NCBI GenBank assembly: GCA_016987375.1
Contig: PJRA01000508.1
Span: 2,833,703 to 2,848,299, forward strand
Length of the DNA: 14,597 bases
From: Brachionus koreanus
Lineage: Eukaryota > Rotifera > Eurotatoria > Ploima > Brachionidae
Direction of reading: 5' to 3'
Part shown: positions 1-9,345 of the stretch, in pieces
Position numbering within the stretch: the stretch's first letter is position 1
Layout: every line of letters starts with the position of its first letter
Made by a program: the position numbers and the translations under genes
Notes under the pieces: generated by a model
The model's input: only the letters and a program-made list of their open reading frames with translations
What the model was told of the DNA's origin: nothing
Database searches by the model: none

Positions 1-122
1 CAAAAACAGACTTTACAATGTCGGGAGAAACAAGGAAAATAAAAAGTCTACTATCGCGGGATTACGTTAGTCTTCCTGTTTTGTCATTTTAGTTAAACTA
101 AACTTAACCGTAGAATATTAAC

Positions 123-159
<37 letters not shown>

Positions 160-410
160 AAAACCAAGGTTTTCTTGTGTTTAACTAGCTACACATGTAT
201 CGTATCGTATGAGAACAACTTAGGTCGTAGCTAGAGGTCAATTAAAAGGTTAAAAAAAATGCTAAGATTCAAACTTTCTAAATTATCCAAATTTCACTTT
301 TATATCATATTTGGTACATAATTTTTTTTTCTAAATGAATTTTAGGTTAATGATTAATAATCTGAAAGTTTAAAAAATTAAAGTGATAAGATTAAAATGA
401 AAAATTTTTA
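1..410. other. Region 3' of the transporter gene
   Basis: No coding frame or RNA gene is recognised. It holds a TTA microsatellite (123-157) and AT-rich filler. The first 60 bases are somewhat less AT-rich, but I could not match them to anything. Confidence 0.5.
123..157. repeat. (TTA)n microsatellite
   Basis: About eleven to twelve uninterrupted TTA/ATT units read directly from the sequence. Such tracts often mark the 3' tails of LINEs, but no LINE coding sequence lies beside this one. Confidence 0.9.
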
Positions 411-412
411 TT
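407..412 (-). terminator. Candidate poly(A) signal overlapping the transporter stop codon
   Basis: The minus strand reads TTAATAAAAATTT across the stop codon, so an AATAAA hexamer overlaps the TAA at 413-411. I saw no other AATAAA on the minus strand between 1 and 410. If used, the 3' UTR would be very short. In such AT-rich DNA the hexamer could be chance. Confidence 0.25.
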
Positions 413-3400
413 AATTATTAATAAAGTCATCGATAGTATCCGGTAATTTCTTATTTTTAGTTTCAGATACAAAAAATATAAAAAGCACAGCACTGATTGA
501 AGAACAGGCTCCGAAAATAACAAACGGCATCGGATACCAGTACAATTCACCCTAAATATTTTTAATTAGAAAAATTTTTTTTCAAGATTAAATTTACCAA
601 TAGTTGAACATTTGGCGCTATAATAGCTCCCATCCGAGCAAAAGTTTGGCAAACTGAAATTGCTGAGGTTCTAATAACAGTCGGATGACTTTCTCCAGTA
701 ATGATGTAAATTGTGTTATATGTGAAAGAGATGGAGAATTTTCCTACCAAAGCACAAGTTGTAACTAAAAATCCCATATCTGGTGGAACAAAGAAAACAC
801 ACAGCAATGATGCACCAGTCATTATCATGTTAATGGAATAGGGAATTTTACGGCCAAATCTTTCTAATGTAAAATGAGTTACAATTATTGCAATTAGTTC
901 GACTATAATTGATAGAGCAAAATTAACATATGGATCCCCTACCAAATCTGATGTATTAAAACTTATTCCGTAATAAACCAATGAGTTAGTTAGCCAATTA
1001 ATCATTATTGTTAGAGTTCTAAGAATTAATTTTTTTGATCTAAAAAAAATTTTCAAAGTCTCAAACGCAGATAACTAAAATATAATCAAGATTTTAATCT
1101 TGAATTCAGTTTAGATAGAAAATGATAATTACGCTTTTTTCATCTAAATTGTCGGCTTCTTCAATCATTTTCACCGATTCATTCAAGTCATTTTCATTAG
1201 CATTTGTAGATGATAAATTTTTCAAGCTTGTAAGTTCAGTACAATTATCTGTATTCTTGTTATTTGCTCGGGCTATTTTTTTAAATACACTATAAGCTTG
1301 AGCGAATCGTTTCTTGGTCATCAACCATCTTGGTGATTCGGGTACAATCCTTTTAAAAATTGAATTAATTATTTATGTATTACGGATCTATTTTAGACAA
1401 TAAATAAAAGCTAACATAAAATATTTGATTAAAATAAAAATTTATCTTTAATTTTGGATTATTTTCAATCTATTTAATTAAAAAAATATCAAGACTTAAA
1501 AAAGCTAAATACTGTAGAGCTTTTTTTAGATGTAAAGGACTTGAAAATTTAAGATTTAAAAAAAAAATTAAAAAATATTTAAAATTTTTTAATATGATTC
1601 ATTAAATTCAGTTGTATTTTTATTTTTAATATTTTGACTCTCAATAAATCTATTACCAGGAGATATTTTCACTTTTTGATGATGCAACATGTGCGAATTC
1701 TCATGCTAAGCACAATTTATGGAGCTTTATTCCTAAAATAGTCTATTGTATCCACTGATGCCATCCAAATGATTACTGCGAACAAGCTTTTTTCCTCTTG
1801 TTTTTAGTTGATCAGACCATTAATAAATACACAAATAAATGTTTAAAATAATGTTAGAATTTTTATGCTCTTTTTAACAGCGAGAGGATAGAGATCGCTT
1901 TATTAGATTTAGCTTTGTTGTGAACTAATATTTATAAGAAATTTTTTTTTCTCTTTCAATTTGAGAGTAAATTTTTCTCATAAATATATTTTTTTAACTA
2001 AAAAAAAAAATTTTTTTAGATTTTTTTGTCAAATTTCATTCGGATATAATTTATTTTGGGAATAATTTACCAAAGTAACTTAAAAATACAAGTAAAATTT
2101 GGTTTATCTAAGTTTATGATCAAAATTTCATGAATTATTTTTTTAAAATTTTTAAGAATTTTTAAAATATGATGCACAGACATATTTTCATATGCAGCAA
2201 AACATGTTAAATCCAACTCAAGTGTTGTGCATGCACAAAATTAAATGCAGAAATTTGCATTTATAAAAAATTAAGCTTAACTTTTAAAGTTTACTTTTAA
2301 AATGTACTTCTTCAATTAATAAAAAATCCATTTTTTGTTATAATTAATCTAATTTGAACAAAAACTTCAATTACTGTTTTTAACCTTTATGAAAGTTACA
2401 GAATAAGCTATTTAAAAACATAGTGCCATCAACAAATTATTTTAAAAGCTTCGAAAAAGAAAAAATGTGTGTATAGTTATAAAAATATTACTTCTGACTA
2501 AATTTAAAGCAAATAACTAAAATTTTACCCTTTTATAGCCCTAAAATCTATCATATTTTTTATTCAATCCTGATGCTTAATGTGACTAGCATTTTAGAAA
2601 AAATTTTGGTCATTTTTGCACATAAATTTTTTGCTATTTTCGTTTTTGTTAGAGACAAAATTTGAAATTAATTTTACCAAAAATAAACTAAGAATGAAGA
2701 CATTAATATGGTGCAGTAGAGATAGAATCTCTGATAGTTGCGGACAAAATAGGCAAAAAATAAGACAACAAACTCGCCCAATATATAAAAGTAGTATATT
2801 GAACTAGCAGCAGTTACTCTTTTAGATGTGCCAACTACTTCCATTGCTTTTATATTTAAACAAATTAATAACTTGAATAGAAAATAAAAAGGGTTGAATT
2901 TACCCAATACTACTGATACAGAATAGACATTTGATGCTATGCCACATAAAAGCCTGATTACTGCGAACAAAGTTTGACGCAGATCAAAATCGATGAAATC
3001 ATATGTGATTAGTAGCGTAAGGCTTATATTGAGAATTGAATTGGCTACCATAAAACCGTATGTTGTTTTTTTGCGTCCAAATCTAAAAGCATAATTTAGT
3101 TTGATATTTAGGGATATTTTAATTGAAAATTTTACTTATCCGAAAAAATTCCGGATAAAATTACGCCATATGTTCCAACAAAATAAAAAGTAGAAAACAA
3201 GCTTTTTTTTGTCGAGTTTTGGCAAACTAAATTCCACTAATTTATTTAATTAGAAAAAAAATTAATTTTTTTATTTAAAAAAAAATGATTTTGAGCTTGT
3301 GATCACACAAATTCCAATTCTAGTGCCATTCTGAGTATTTTTCGCAGAATAGATTTTTCAGTTTTTTTTTTTTCATTAATTAATTTTTTACAACAGATGT

Positions 3401-6400
3401 CCAAAAAAAGTCAATTAAATCAAAAAGTATGAACAATGATTCATTACCTTGCTGGACATGGTCCTCAGTGTTTTTCCAAAATTGAATACGGAATAAAAAA
3501 AAAAGATTACAAAAGTCAAAAGGAATGAACCATTCAAGTCCAGTAGAATATTTAACTTGGCATGATGAGAAAGGTGAAGAACACATTCTAAATTGCTATT
3601 TGAATAGAGTAGATTTACAAGGAATTTCAAAACGACTCTTTATAATATGCAAATAACTAGCAATCGCACCACAGGATATGTTGTCAAAAGATATTCTGTT
3701 GCTAGAATTGAGAAAGAAAGCGCTTATTAGAAGATATAAAAATTAGAAGATCTAGTAAATGAATTCAATAAGAAATATTTCATTTCAAAAACATTAAAAT
3801 GGTTTTATATCTAAATTTCATTGTGATGCAAACCAAAATTAATGAACCCAGAAACTATAGCTTTCTTATACAAACAGTTCTCTCAATCAATCTTTAGATA
3901 TCATTTAGATAATATCTTCATTAATGAAAAGAGTTTAAAGGAATTTGATATACGGCAATATATTTTAATAAAACGATTTATTGGACTCAGTAAATTTACA
4001 AAAACAAAACCTTTGAACAAAGCACTAAAATTGGAGTCAATTAGACAAATTTATTATAAGCATAAAATATTCTTTGTCAAACAAATTTTTAATAAGCAAT
4101 TATGTAAAAACGTTTTTGAATACTTAAGGAAAGATTATGAGATATTTGATAGAGAGAATAGTTCCTTTATTAAACAGTTATCAAAAGTAGAAGATCTGAT
4201 TCATATAAATTGTACAGAATAAACTTAATCATTTTTTTGTATATAACAAACTGAATTTTTTACTTAATTGTAAAATGGATATTTAACTGTCCATTATTCT
4301 TATTTCAATTTGTCCATGGGACTTAAAATTTAATTAAATAAATAAATTGTGAACTTAATCCGATAGAAATGTATTGGGAGAACCTAAAATGGTTTTTTAG
4401 AAAAAATAATAATCAAAGTCAAGATAATAAATGTGTCGTAGATTTAATTTTAAAAGCAAAGAATCATTTGTCATGTCTGCCAATCATGGAAAAAGTGTTC
4501 TAAAATTATTTTTACAACTTTTTAGAGACGAAAAAATATACTGAAATGTGTGGCATTATTTGTTTAAAAAAAAAAGAACAATCTTTAGCAAATAAGAATT
4601 TATGCCAGATTGGCCTTTAAAGTAACCAAGGCAAAAAGTAAATCTGAGTTTTATTATAAGAATCAATTAAAATTAGTTTGCTTAAAAATAAAATTTTTCC
4701 AAATGTTTAAATTAATTTAGATATAAAATGATATATTAGTACTAGTATTAGTAGTAGTAGTAGTTGATACTGCGACTCTGTTGATACTGGAGCCATTTGT
4801 CGAGATTACTTATTGAAATGATATGATGAAGTAAATTATTCGAAATATTAACTACTCGATTAGTTAAAAAATGATATTGTTGCATGCAGTTTTTCACTTC
4901 GTCCCTAACAATACATTTATTATGTCTTCTTAAATTTTACTTCCGATTACAAGAAAAATTTAAAAATTAATAATTTCGTTCCGACTAATTATTTTAAATA
5001 TTAGAATTTAATCACCTCTCATACCCCTAATTTTGAGATTGCTTAGGTTAAACATCTTAAGCCTTGTGGCATAATCATATTTCCGAAGTGAGGGAATAAT
5101 TTGGTCGCTCTTCTTTGTATCTTCTCGATTTCTGAAATATCTTTCTCAAGAAACGAACACCATGAACTTATAACAAATTCTAAATGTTACAATATAATTT
5201 TGGATCATAAGTTTTAATAAAATTTTGGACAATAAACTAAATAATTTGAACACAAATTAAATTAAATTGATTTTATTTTGCAATAAATTAATATCCCTTT
5301 TAAAAAAAGGGAATCTAATTATCTCAAAATACAGTAATACTTTGTTGATATGTGTGTGCACCTAAAGGTGATTTTTTGGAAATATTTTCATGTATGTAAA
5401 GTCGATGTGATGAGTTAATTCAAAAATTACAGTACAAAAAGTAAAAAAGATTTAGGCATTATGCATTTAATTGCACAGTTTTTGATTGTAAAAAAAATAT
5501 CTTTAGATTGTCATTATTTTTTAATATATTATTTATAAAAATTAAATGACCTATTAAAGATATCTAATTTTTTTAATTAATCTCTATTTCTAGAAATATT
5601 ATTATGCCCATTGAGACTTAAATCAATTTAATTAAATAATTTGAAATTTAAATAATTTAAATTTTTATAAAATTATTGATAAGAAAATTAAAACACTCAA
5701 AATAGGTCTATTTTTAATTAAAAATAACATTAAAATAACACTCTACAAGATTGTCATTCAATGGCTTAGATAACCAGTTGTTAAAAAAAGAAAAAACTTC
5801 AATTATCAATTATGATGATTTTGATTCAAAATCAACTCTTTCAACAAATGCAATGTGAAATTTCACAAAACTTCATATACAAAAATAAAAAATCTTTCAA
5901 CTTTTGTTCAAACAGTCAAAGATTTGTTCTGCAGATGAAACATAGTGAAACAATTATTGTTTCACCTATTGCAGAAGTGTACAAAATATGTGCAAATTGA
6001 TTGCGATTAATTTTAAATATCTTTTATTGAGTCAAATTTTGCAGAATATACACAGATTTTGCAGACTTCTGCAATAGGTTAAACATTAATTGTTTCACTA
6101 TGTTTCATCTGCAGAACAAATCTTTGACTGTTTGAACAAAAATTATAAAATTTTTTACTTTTTGAATAGGAAATTTTGTATGAAATTTGACAATGTATTA
6201 AACAAAAGATTAGACAAATGCGTAGACTTTTAAAAAACTTGATAAAAGAGAAAGCAGAATTGTAAAAAAGTTTTATATTCCATTTAAATAATGAAGTAGA
6301 AAATTATTTGAATTAGAATTTTGTTAATTATGAATATTTTGGTTAATTAATTGCATATTTTTATTGGATTATTTTTATTAGATTATATTACTGCTAACTA

Positions 6401-7066
6401 ATTTATTTTAGTTTTTATCAAAAATAATTGACATTTGCTATTTTTGTTAATTTACAATTGCGGACAATAAATAGAAAATATTAGTTCCGTTACACCTCAA
6501 TATCAATTCACACCTGACTAAACTCGAATTCATTCAATATATAAAATTATTAATTAACAATTTTTAAATTTTAAAAATTAGTTTTATTATCTATTCTAAA
6601 AAAATTTAATAATTTGTGTGATCACTTAAAAACTTTCGTTTGTTTAAAATTTTGTTAGTAAAAATAAAGAAATTCAAATTACTTCTGTTACCAAAGTTTT
6701 TTCAAAATATTTTTTCGAATAGACCCAATTGGAACACTTGGTTAGATTGAATTTTTTTTCATCAGTGAAAACTTTAACTTGGCACTTATCGTATATATCT
6801 TTGTAAGAATTTCCGCTTGACCGTGGAATGTGCTTGTTCACCAGATTTTGATGATACTCGCTTTGTATTTCATATGTATCGTTGGGATAAGATGGAATCT
6901 GGCATCTGTAGTTCGGAGTGGCTGCATAAAATGAAAAACTGTAGCCTACAATTGCTGGTATAAACGATATCAGCCCGACTAGAACAAACAAAACTAGCTG
7001 ATACACTCCGAACTCACCCACTTGTTCAAATAAACTTGTTGTTTTATCTTTAGACTCTTTATTCAT
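411..7066 (-). CDS. SLC22-family organic ion transporter, complete seven-exon gene
   Basis: Exons in transcript order: 7066-6683, 3236-3136, 3082-2904, 2846-2678, 1349-1133, 1074-598, 551-411. All introns are GT-AG and phases agree at every junction, giving 1668 nt (555 codons plus TAA at 413-411), the usual SLC22 length. The protein is a 12-helix major-facilitator carrier, expected at the plasma membrane. Visible marks: first helix about residues 20-42; a large extracellular loop with Cys 55, 95, 111 and 133 and sequons at N62, N107 and N135; the WNLVC motif at 129-133; SDKFGRKK at 160-167; VPESPRWL at 280-287; a hydrophilic central loop about 290-355; ERFGRK at 421-426; TGESHPTVIR at 476-485; and C-terminal SETKNKKLPDTIDDF. 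Several motifs are cut by introns (SDK/FGRK, W/IVPESPRWL), which supports the splicing. R497 in FARMG sits where OAT/OCTN members carry Arg and OCTs carry Asp, so anion or zwitterion transport is my inference. Substrate is unknown. The ATG at 7066 is the first in its frame in this exon. Confidence 0.93.
1350..2677 (-). other. Intron 4 of the transporter gene (1328 nt)
   Basis: Donor TG/GTAAAA at 2678/2677 and acceptor AAAAG/G at 1350/1349. The split codon TG+G restores the Trp before IVPESPRWL, which fixes both ends. The intron is very AT-rich with homopolymer A/T runs and shows no recognisable mobile-element coding sequence. A 16-bp stretch at 1770-1785 is identical to part of exon 3 (see findings). 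Otherwise I see nothing in it. Confidence 0.85.
3384..3656 (+). pseudogene. Unassigned plus-strand reading frame with one internal stop
   Basis: One frame runs from 3384 to TAA at 3654-3656, broken only by TGA at 3483-3485. ATG at 3429 opens MNNDSLPCWTWSSVFFQN before the stop. After it come a basic KKKRLQK stretch, then SSPVEYLTWHDEKGEEH and NCYLNRVDLQGISKRLF. The second part has varied, protein-like composition, unlike the Phe/Lys/Ile-rich translations of plain AT-rich DNA. It lies antisense inside intron 1 of the transporter, just before two mobile-element fragments, so decay of a mobile element is likely. I do not recognise the family. Minus-strand frames over the same bases look like shadows. 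Confidence 0.4.
3842..4222 (+). mobile_element. LINE reverse transcriptase C-terminal fragment
   Basis: An intact 126-codon frame from ATG 3842 to TAA 4220-4222. It resembles the region after the reverse transcriptase palm in jockey/CR1-type non-LTR elements: an FLYKQFSQSIFRY segment (compare the usual LYK...RPxLxYG), then LIKRFIGLSKFTKTKPLNKA and an IYYKHKIFFVKQI helix. These positions match the LIKR-IGLSK and YYKHK pattern I associate with this group. The catalytic palm is absent, and a TGA lies just upstream in frame, so this is a truncated, dead copy despite its open frame. It is antisense to the host gene and sits in its intron 1. The assignment rests on remembered family patterns. Confidence 0.65.
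4348..4620 (+). pseudogene. DDE transposase C-terminal remnant (Tc1/mariner- or IS630-like)
   Basis: The frame starting TGT GAA CTT reads CELNPIEMYWENLKWFFRK. That is the conserved block around the third catalytic acidic residue of DDE transposases of this superfamily (P-x-LNPIE-x-x-W-x-x-x-K). The frame continues through KCVVDLILKAK, is stopped by TAA at 4501-4503, then continues as NYFYNFLETKKYTEMCG to TAA at 4618-4620. In the family the region after LNPIE carries a run of aromatic and basic residues ending near YxxG, which fits. The first two catalytic Asp residues and the DNA-binding domain are not visible upstream. It follows the LINE fragment by about 125 bp. It is a dead copy. Confidence 0.6.
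4735..5185 (-). mobile_element. Decayed jockey/CR1-like LINE 3' end, minus strand
   Basis: Reading the minus strand from 5185, the translation gives HLEFVISSWCSFLEKDISEI then EKIQRRATKL. After a one-base shift it gives PSLRKYDYATRLKMFNL and LKIRGMRGD, then a stop. Further on come FLTNRVVNISNNLLHHI and LDKWLQYQQ. This order (LEY..W.P.L..DI..LE..QRRATKL, then Y..RL, then RGD, then NRVVN.WN.LP, then a terminal L.KWL) is the classic C-terminus of CR1/jockey-type reverse transcriptases. Frameshift and stops show it is dead. The coding strand runs into an ACT-rich microsatellite (4765-4736), consistent with the microsatellite 3' tail of such elements. It has the same strand as the host gene and the opposite strand from the other two fragments in this intron. 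Confidence 0.8.
4736..4764. repeat. (TAG/ACT)n microsatellite at a LINE 3' end
   Basis: A run of AGT units, imperfect at its left end. Beside it GTTGATACTG occurs twice (4763-4772 and 4780-4789), 17 bp apart. The position directly after the LINE KWL block fits a microsatellite tail. Confidence 0.75.
5902..6141. repeat. Foldback element: 91-bp inverted repeat with 58-bp spacer
   Basis: Arm 5902-5992 is the reverse complement of arm 6051-6141 with five mismatches by hand alignment (at 5957, 5963, 5979, 5981 and 5988), about 94% identity. The spacer is 5993-6050. Inside the left arm is a smaller perfect palindrome, GTGAAACAAT / ATTGTTTCAC at 5945-5965, which the right arm has lost. No transposase is present. 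It could be a foldback MITE, a post-insertion inverted duplication, or a hairpin-RNA source. It lies within intron 1 of the transporter, so it would be transcribed in the pre-mRNA. The short open frame over the left arm is a by-product. Confidence 0.9.
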
Positions 7067-8190
7067 TTTTGATCAATTTTTAATTTTTTTTAAATAAAAA
7101 ATATGTGAAAATTTTTTTTTTTTTCTAAATTTTCTATATTAATAAATTATTACAGAAAATAAATTTGAAGAAATTATTTAGAATGCACACCGAAAAAGGA
7201 GCCGATTAAATTATTTTTATTTTTTTGTTTTTTATGCTATAAAATAATTTAGCTTTTTTTTTTTTGTTTAATAAATATATTTTCTTCACATTATAATTGT
7301 ATCATGCCAATTTTTATGTATAAAAAACAATTTTGCAAAGTTGATTTTTTTTCTATTAGTTCATTTTACCTAAAGCCACCATTTAACCTAGAAATTTTAT
7401 AATTTTATTAAGTAACTAGTTAAGCAAGCATTTTTGACAAAAAATTGATTTTGACAAAAAAGTGGTAAATTTAAATTAAAATAAATTATCAGGTTTTTTA
7501 AAATTTTAAAGAATTGTTAAGTAAATATTAGCTTTTTCACCAAATCAAGGTGAATACATCGACGCGTCACTATTTAACTTAAAAAAAAAGAACAAAATTA
7601 ATTTTTCGCAAAGTATTTACTTTAAGATCTGAGAGGGCAAAAAATTTCTGGAGAAATAGATAGAAAATAGCTGAAGAAATTTATAAAAAATTATTTTAAA
7701 TGAGTGGCATTAGCATAAATTGATGATTTTTGAATTATCTAAAATAAGAGAAAAAATTTTATCACTTTATTTGGAATTTTCATTTTTAAAATAATTATTT
7801 ATTAGAAAATTTTTAGCTAGATCAATTTTAAGTACGGAATTATGAATTCATAAAAACTAACTTTACCTAGATTGATTTTTTTGTTAAAAATTACATTTTT
7901 ATTCAATTTTTCGGTTAGAATTATTTTGTTTTTTTAGATGCTAAATGTGTTATTTGAGTAATTAGGATTTAGAGACTTTCACAAAATTGCAACTTTGAAA
8001 GTAACATTGAAATCTACATAATTTAAATCAGGAAACGTGCATGCATTCTTTGAATACTTTTTTTTAATTCCATAAATATTATTTAGGATATTCTTATTAG
8101 GTAGATCATTTAGAAGGATTCTTTTAGAATTAAATAAGAGAAAAAAGTTTAAAAGCATAAATTATTTTTAAATTATTATTACAAATTAAA
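7067..8190. other. 5' flank of the transporter gene and AT-rich intergenic DNA
   Basis: Immediately upstream of the ATG the minus strand is a run of A-rich stretches (about 7080-7125). No TATA motif, RNA gene or coding frame stands out up to 8190. I see nothing else in it. Confidence 0.4.
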
Positions 8191-8366
8191 TTGGGACGGG
8201 CCTTGACACTGGTTCGCCAAAATAAGACTTTCAAAAAGTCACAGTCTAAGAAAAGGACCGTATCAGATTCTAACCATTTCTAAAATTTATGTCCAGACTG
8301 ACCCAGTCCCGATCCAAAAAAAATTGGGGTCGGAACCAGGATCGCGGGTACGGCTGCCAACACTAT
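8191..8366. repeat. GC-richer island, candidate anonymous transposon end
   Basis: From GGGACGGGCC near 8193 to GGCTGCCAACACT near 8353-8365 the composition is clearly more GC-rich than its surroundings, with sharp edges and no long open frame. The minus strand at the right edge begins AGTGTTGGCAGCCG, reminiscent of hAT-type termini, but I do not find a matching inverted copy at the left edge. Small inverted repeats occur inside (GACTTT-CAA-AAAGTC; CCCGATCCAA against TTGGGGTCGG, imperfect). Nature unresolved. Confidence 0.4.
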
Positions 8367-9038
8367 TCGATATTCAACGACCCATTGAAATTTGCTTGAA
8401 ACTACTTACTACTACAAGCACCAAAGGAGTCATTTTGACTCTTTTGAAAAATTTTCAAATCCTCGTATCTTTTGAATAGATCTTCAAATGAATATATATC
8501 TTTTTTGATTTATGTAGATTTTAAAATTTTCTTTAAAAAATGATATTGATTTATAAAATTATTAAAGTTTGTTTTAAATATTTTTGAATTAAAATAACGT
8601 CCAGATTTTTTTCCTTCAGATTAGCATCTATTTCGCTCAATGACTCATTATTTTTAAATATTGGTGCTTTGAAAATCAAAAAAATTCTGAATAAAAAATT
8701 TTATTTTCTCTTCATAATTATTATTTCTATTGTTCTCTCTTTCTTGAATAGTGCAACATTCTAATTTTAAGTATCTAAAATGATTTATTTTAAATTTTCA
8801 AATATTTTTTTTATTATTTATTTTTTAAATATTTAAGATGGAAGAGAATGCATATAGAGAACAAATTTTAAAATTTAAAATTCACAAATTAAAAAAATAA
8901 CAATTATTTTATATACTATTGCATTTTAATAATTAAAATTGAATTTTTTAATTTTTTTTTACAAAATCTGTAAATAAATACTGAATGCTTGAATGTTGTA
9001 AACTTCAACATTGTTTTGTTGATTTATTATTCTTCCAG
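8367..9038. other. AT-rich intergenic stretch
   Basis: Mostly homopolymer-rich AT sequence. Short open frames here have low-complexity Phe/Lys/Ile/Asn translations. I see no supported gene. Confidence 0.4.
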
Positions 9039-9345
9039 CCAAAATTTTTAAACAATTTGATAAAAATGTTAACTGGTTTAGTAGAAGATCTGAAGAAATT
9101 GGATATACAAATTGGATATCGGGTCTGCGCAACGAAACCAATTTCAATCTAAACCCAGATATCCGAAGAGAATCTGAGGAAATTCTCCAAAGTTTAGTTT
9201 TTTATTTTCAAAAATCATTTAAAACGTTTATGTATTTTATGTATTACAGCAAATTGGGGTTCGTCAAGAAGCATTTGAATTTTCTGATCCAATATTTAAA
9301 TACTTCTCTTACTTATTTTTTGTTAGTCTCATTTTTAGTTTATAA
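9039..9345 (+). pseudogene. Decayed coding relic with one apparent 58-nt intron
   Basis: A pyrimidine-rich tract ending in CAG at 9036-9038 precedes a frame reading FLNNLIKMLTGLVEDLKKL, then DIQIGYRVCATKPISI, a TAA at 9150-9152, and TQISEENLRKFSK to 9191. At 9192 a GT begins a 58-nt stretch ending TTACAG at 9249. The same frame then resumes as QIGVRQEAFEFSDPIFKYF. The intron length equals those of the two real genes here, and the joined frame has ordinary protein composition, whereas read-through in the unspliced frame does not. I cannot name the family. One in-frame stop, a non-consensus GTTTAG donor and no visible start suggest a fragment of a dead gene or mobile element. A host gene with exons I failed to see is possible. 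Confidence 0.35.

Larger units (their letters stand above)
3237..6682 (-). other. Intron 1 of the transporter gene (3446 nt)
   Basis: Donor GAA/GTAATT at 6683/6682 and acceptor TTAG/TGG at 3237/3236, joining VTE to WNLVC. That order of residues is the SLC22 signature where loop 1 enters helix 2. The intron holds at least five foreign segments, listed separately. The stretches 5186-5900 and 6142-6682 hold only AT-rich sequence, apart from a 7-bp hairpin at 5295-5311. Confidence 0.88.

Noticed and set aside
2616..2807. Plus-strand 63-codon frame
   Set aside because: It lies over exon 4 of the transporter and the start of intron 4 on the opposite strand. Its translation has no family features, so it is a shadow.
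3380..3630. Two minus-strand frames of about 70 codons, on the same strand as the transporter
   Set aside because: They overlap each other, sit in intron 1 and have Phe/Leu-rich low-complexity translations. The plus strand over the same bases gives the more protein-like reading.
5812..6000. Plus-strand 62-codon frame
   Set aside because: It falls across the left arm of the foldback repeat, and the other arm does not preserve it as coding.
8598..8760. Possible exon after TTTTCCTTCAG (LASISLNDSLFLNIGALK)
   Set aside because: Only about 20 ordinary residues before a low-complexity run, and no donor or partner exon with matching phase could be found.
8959..9147. Minus-strand 62-codon frame
   Set aside because: It is a shadow of the plus-strand coding relic at 9039-9191, which splices and has better composition.
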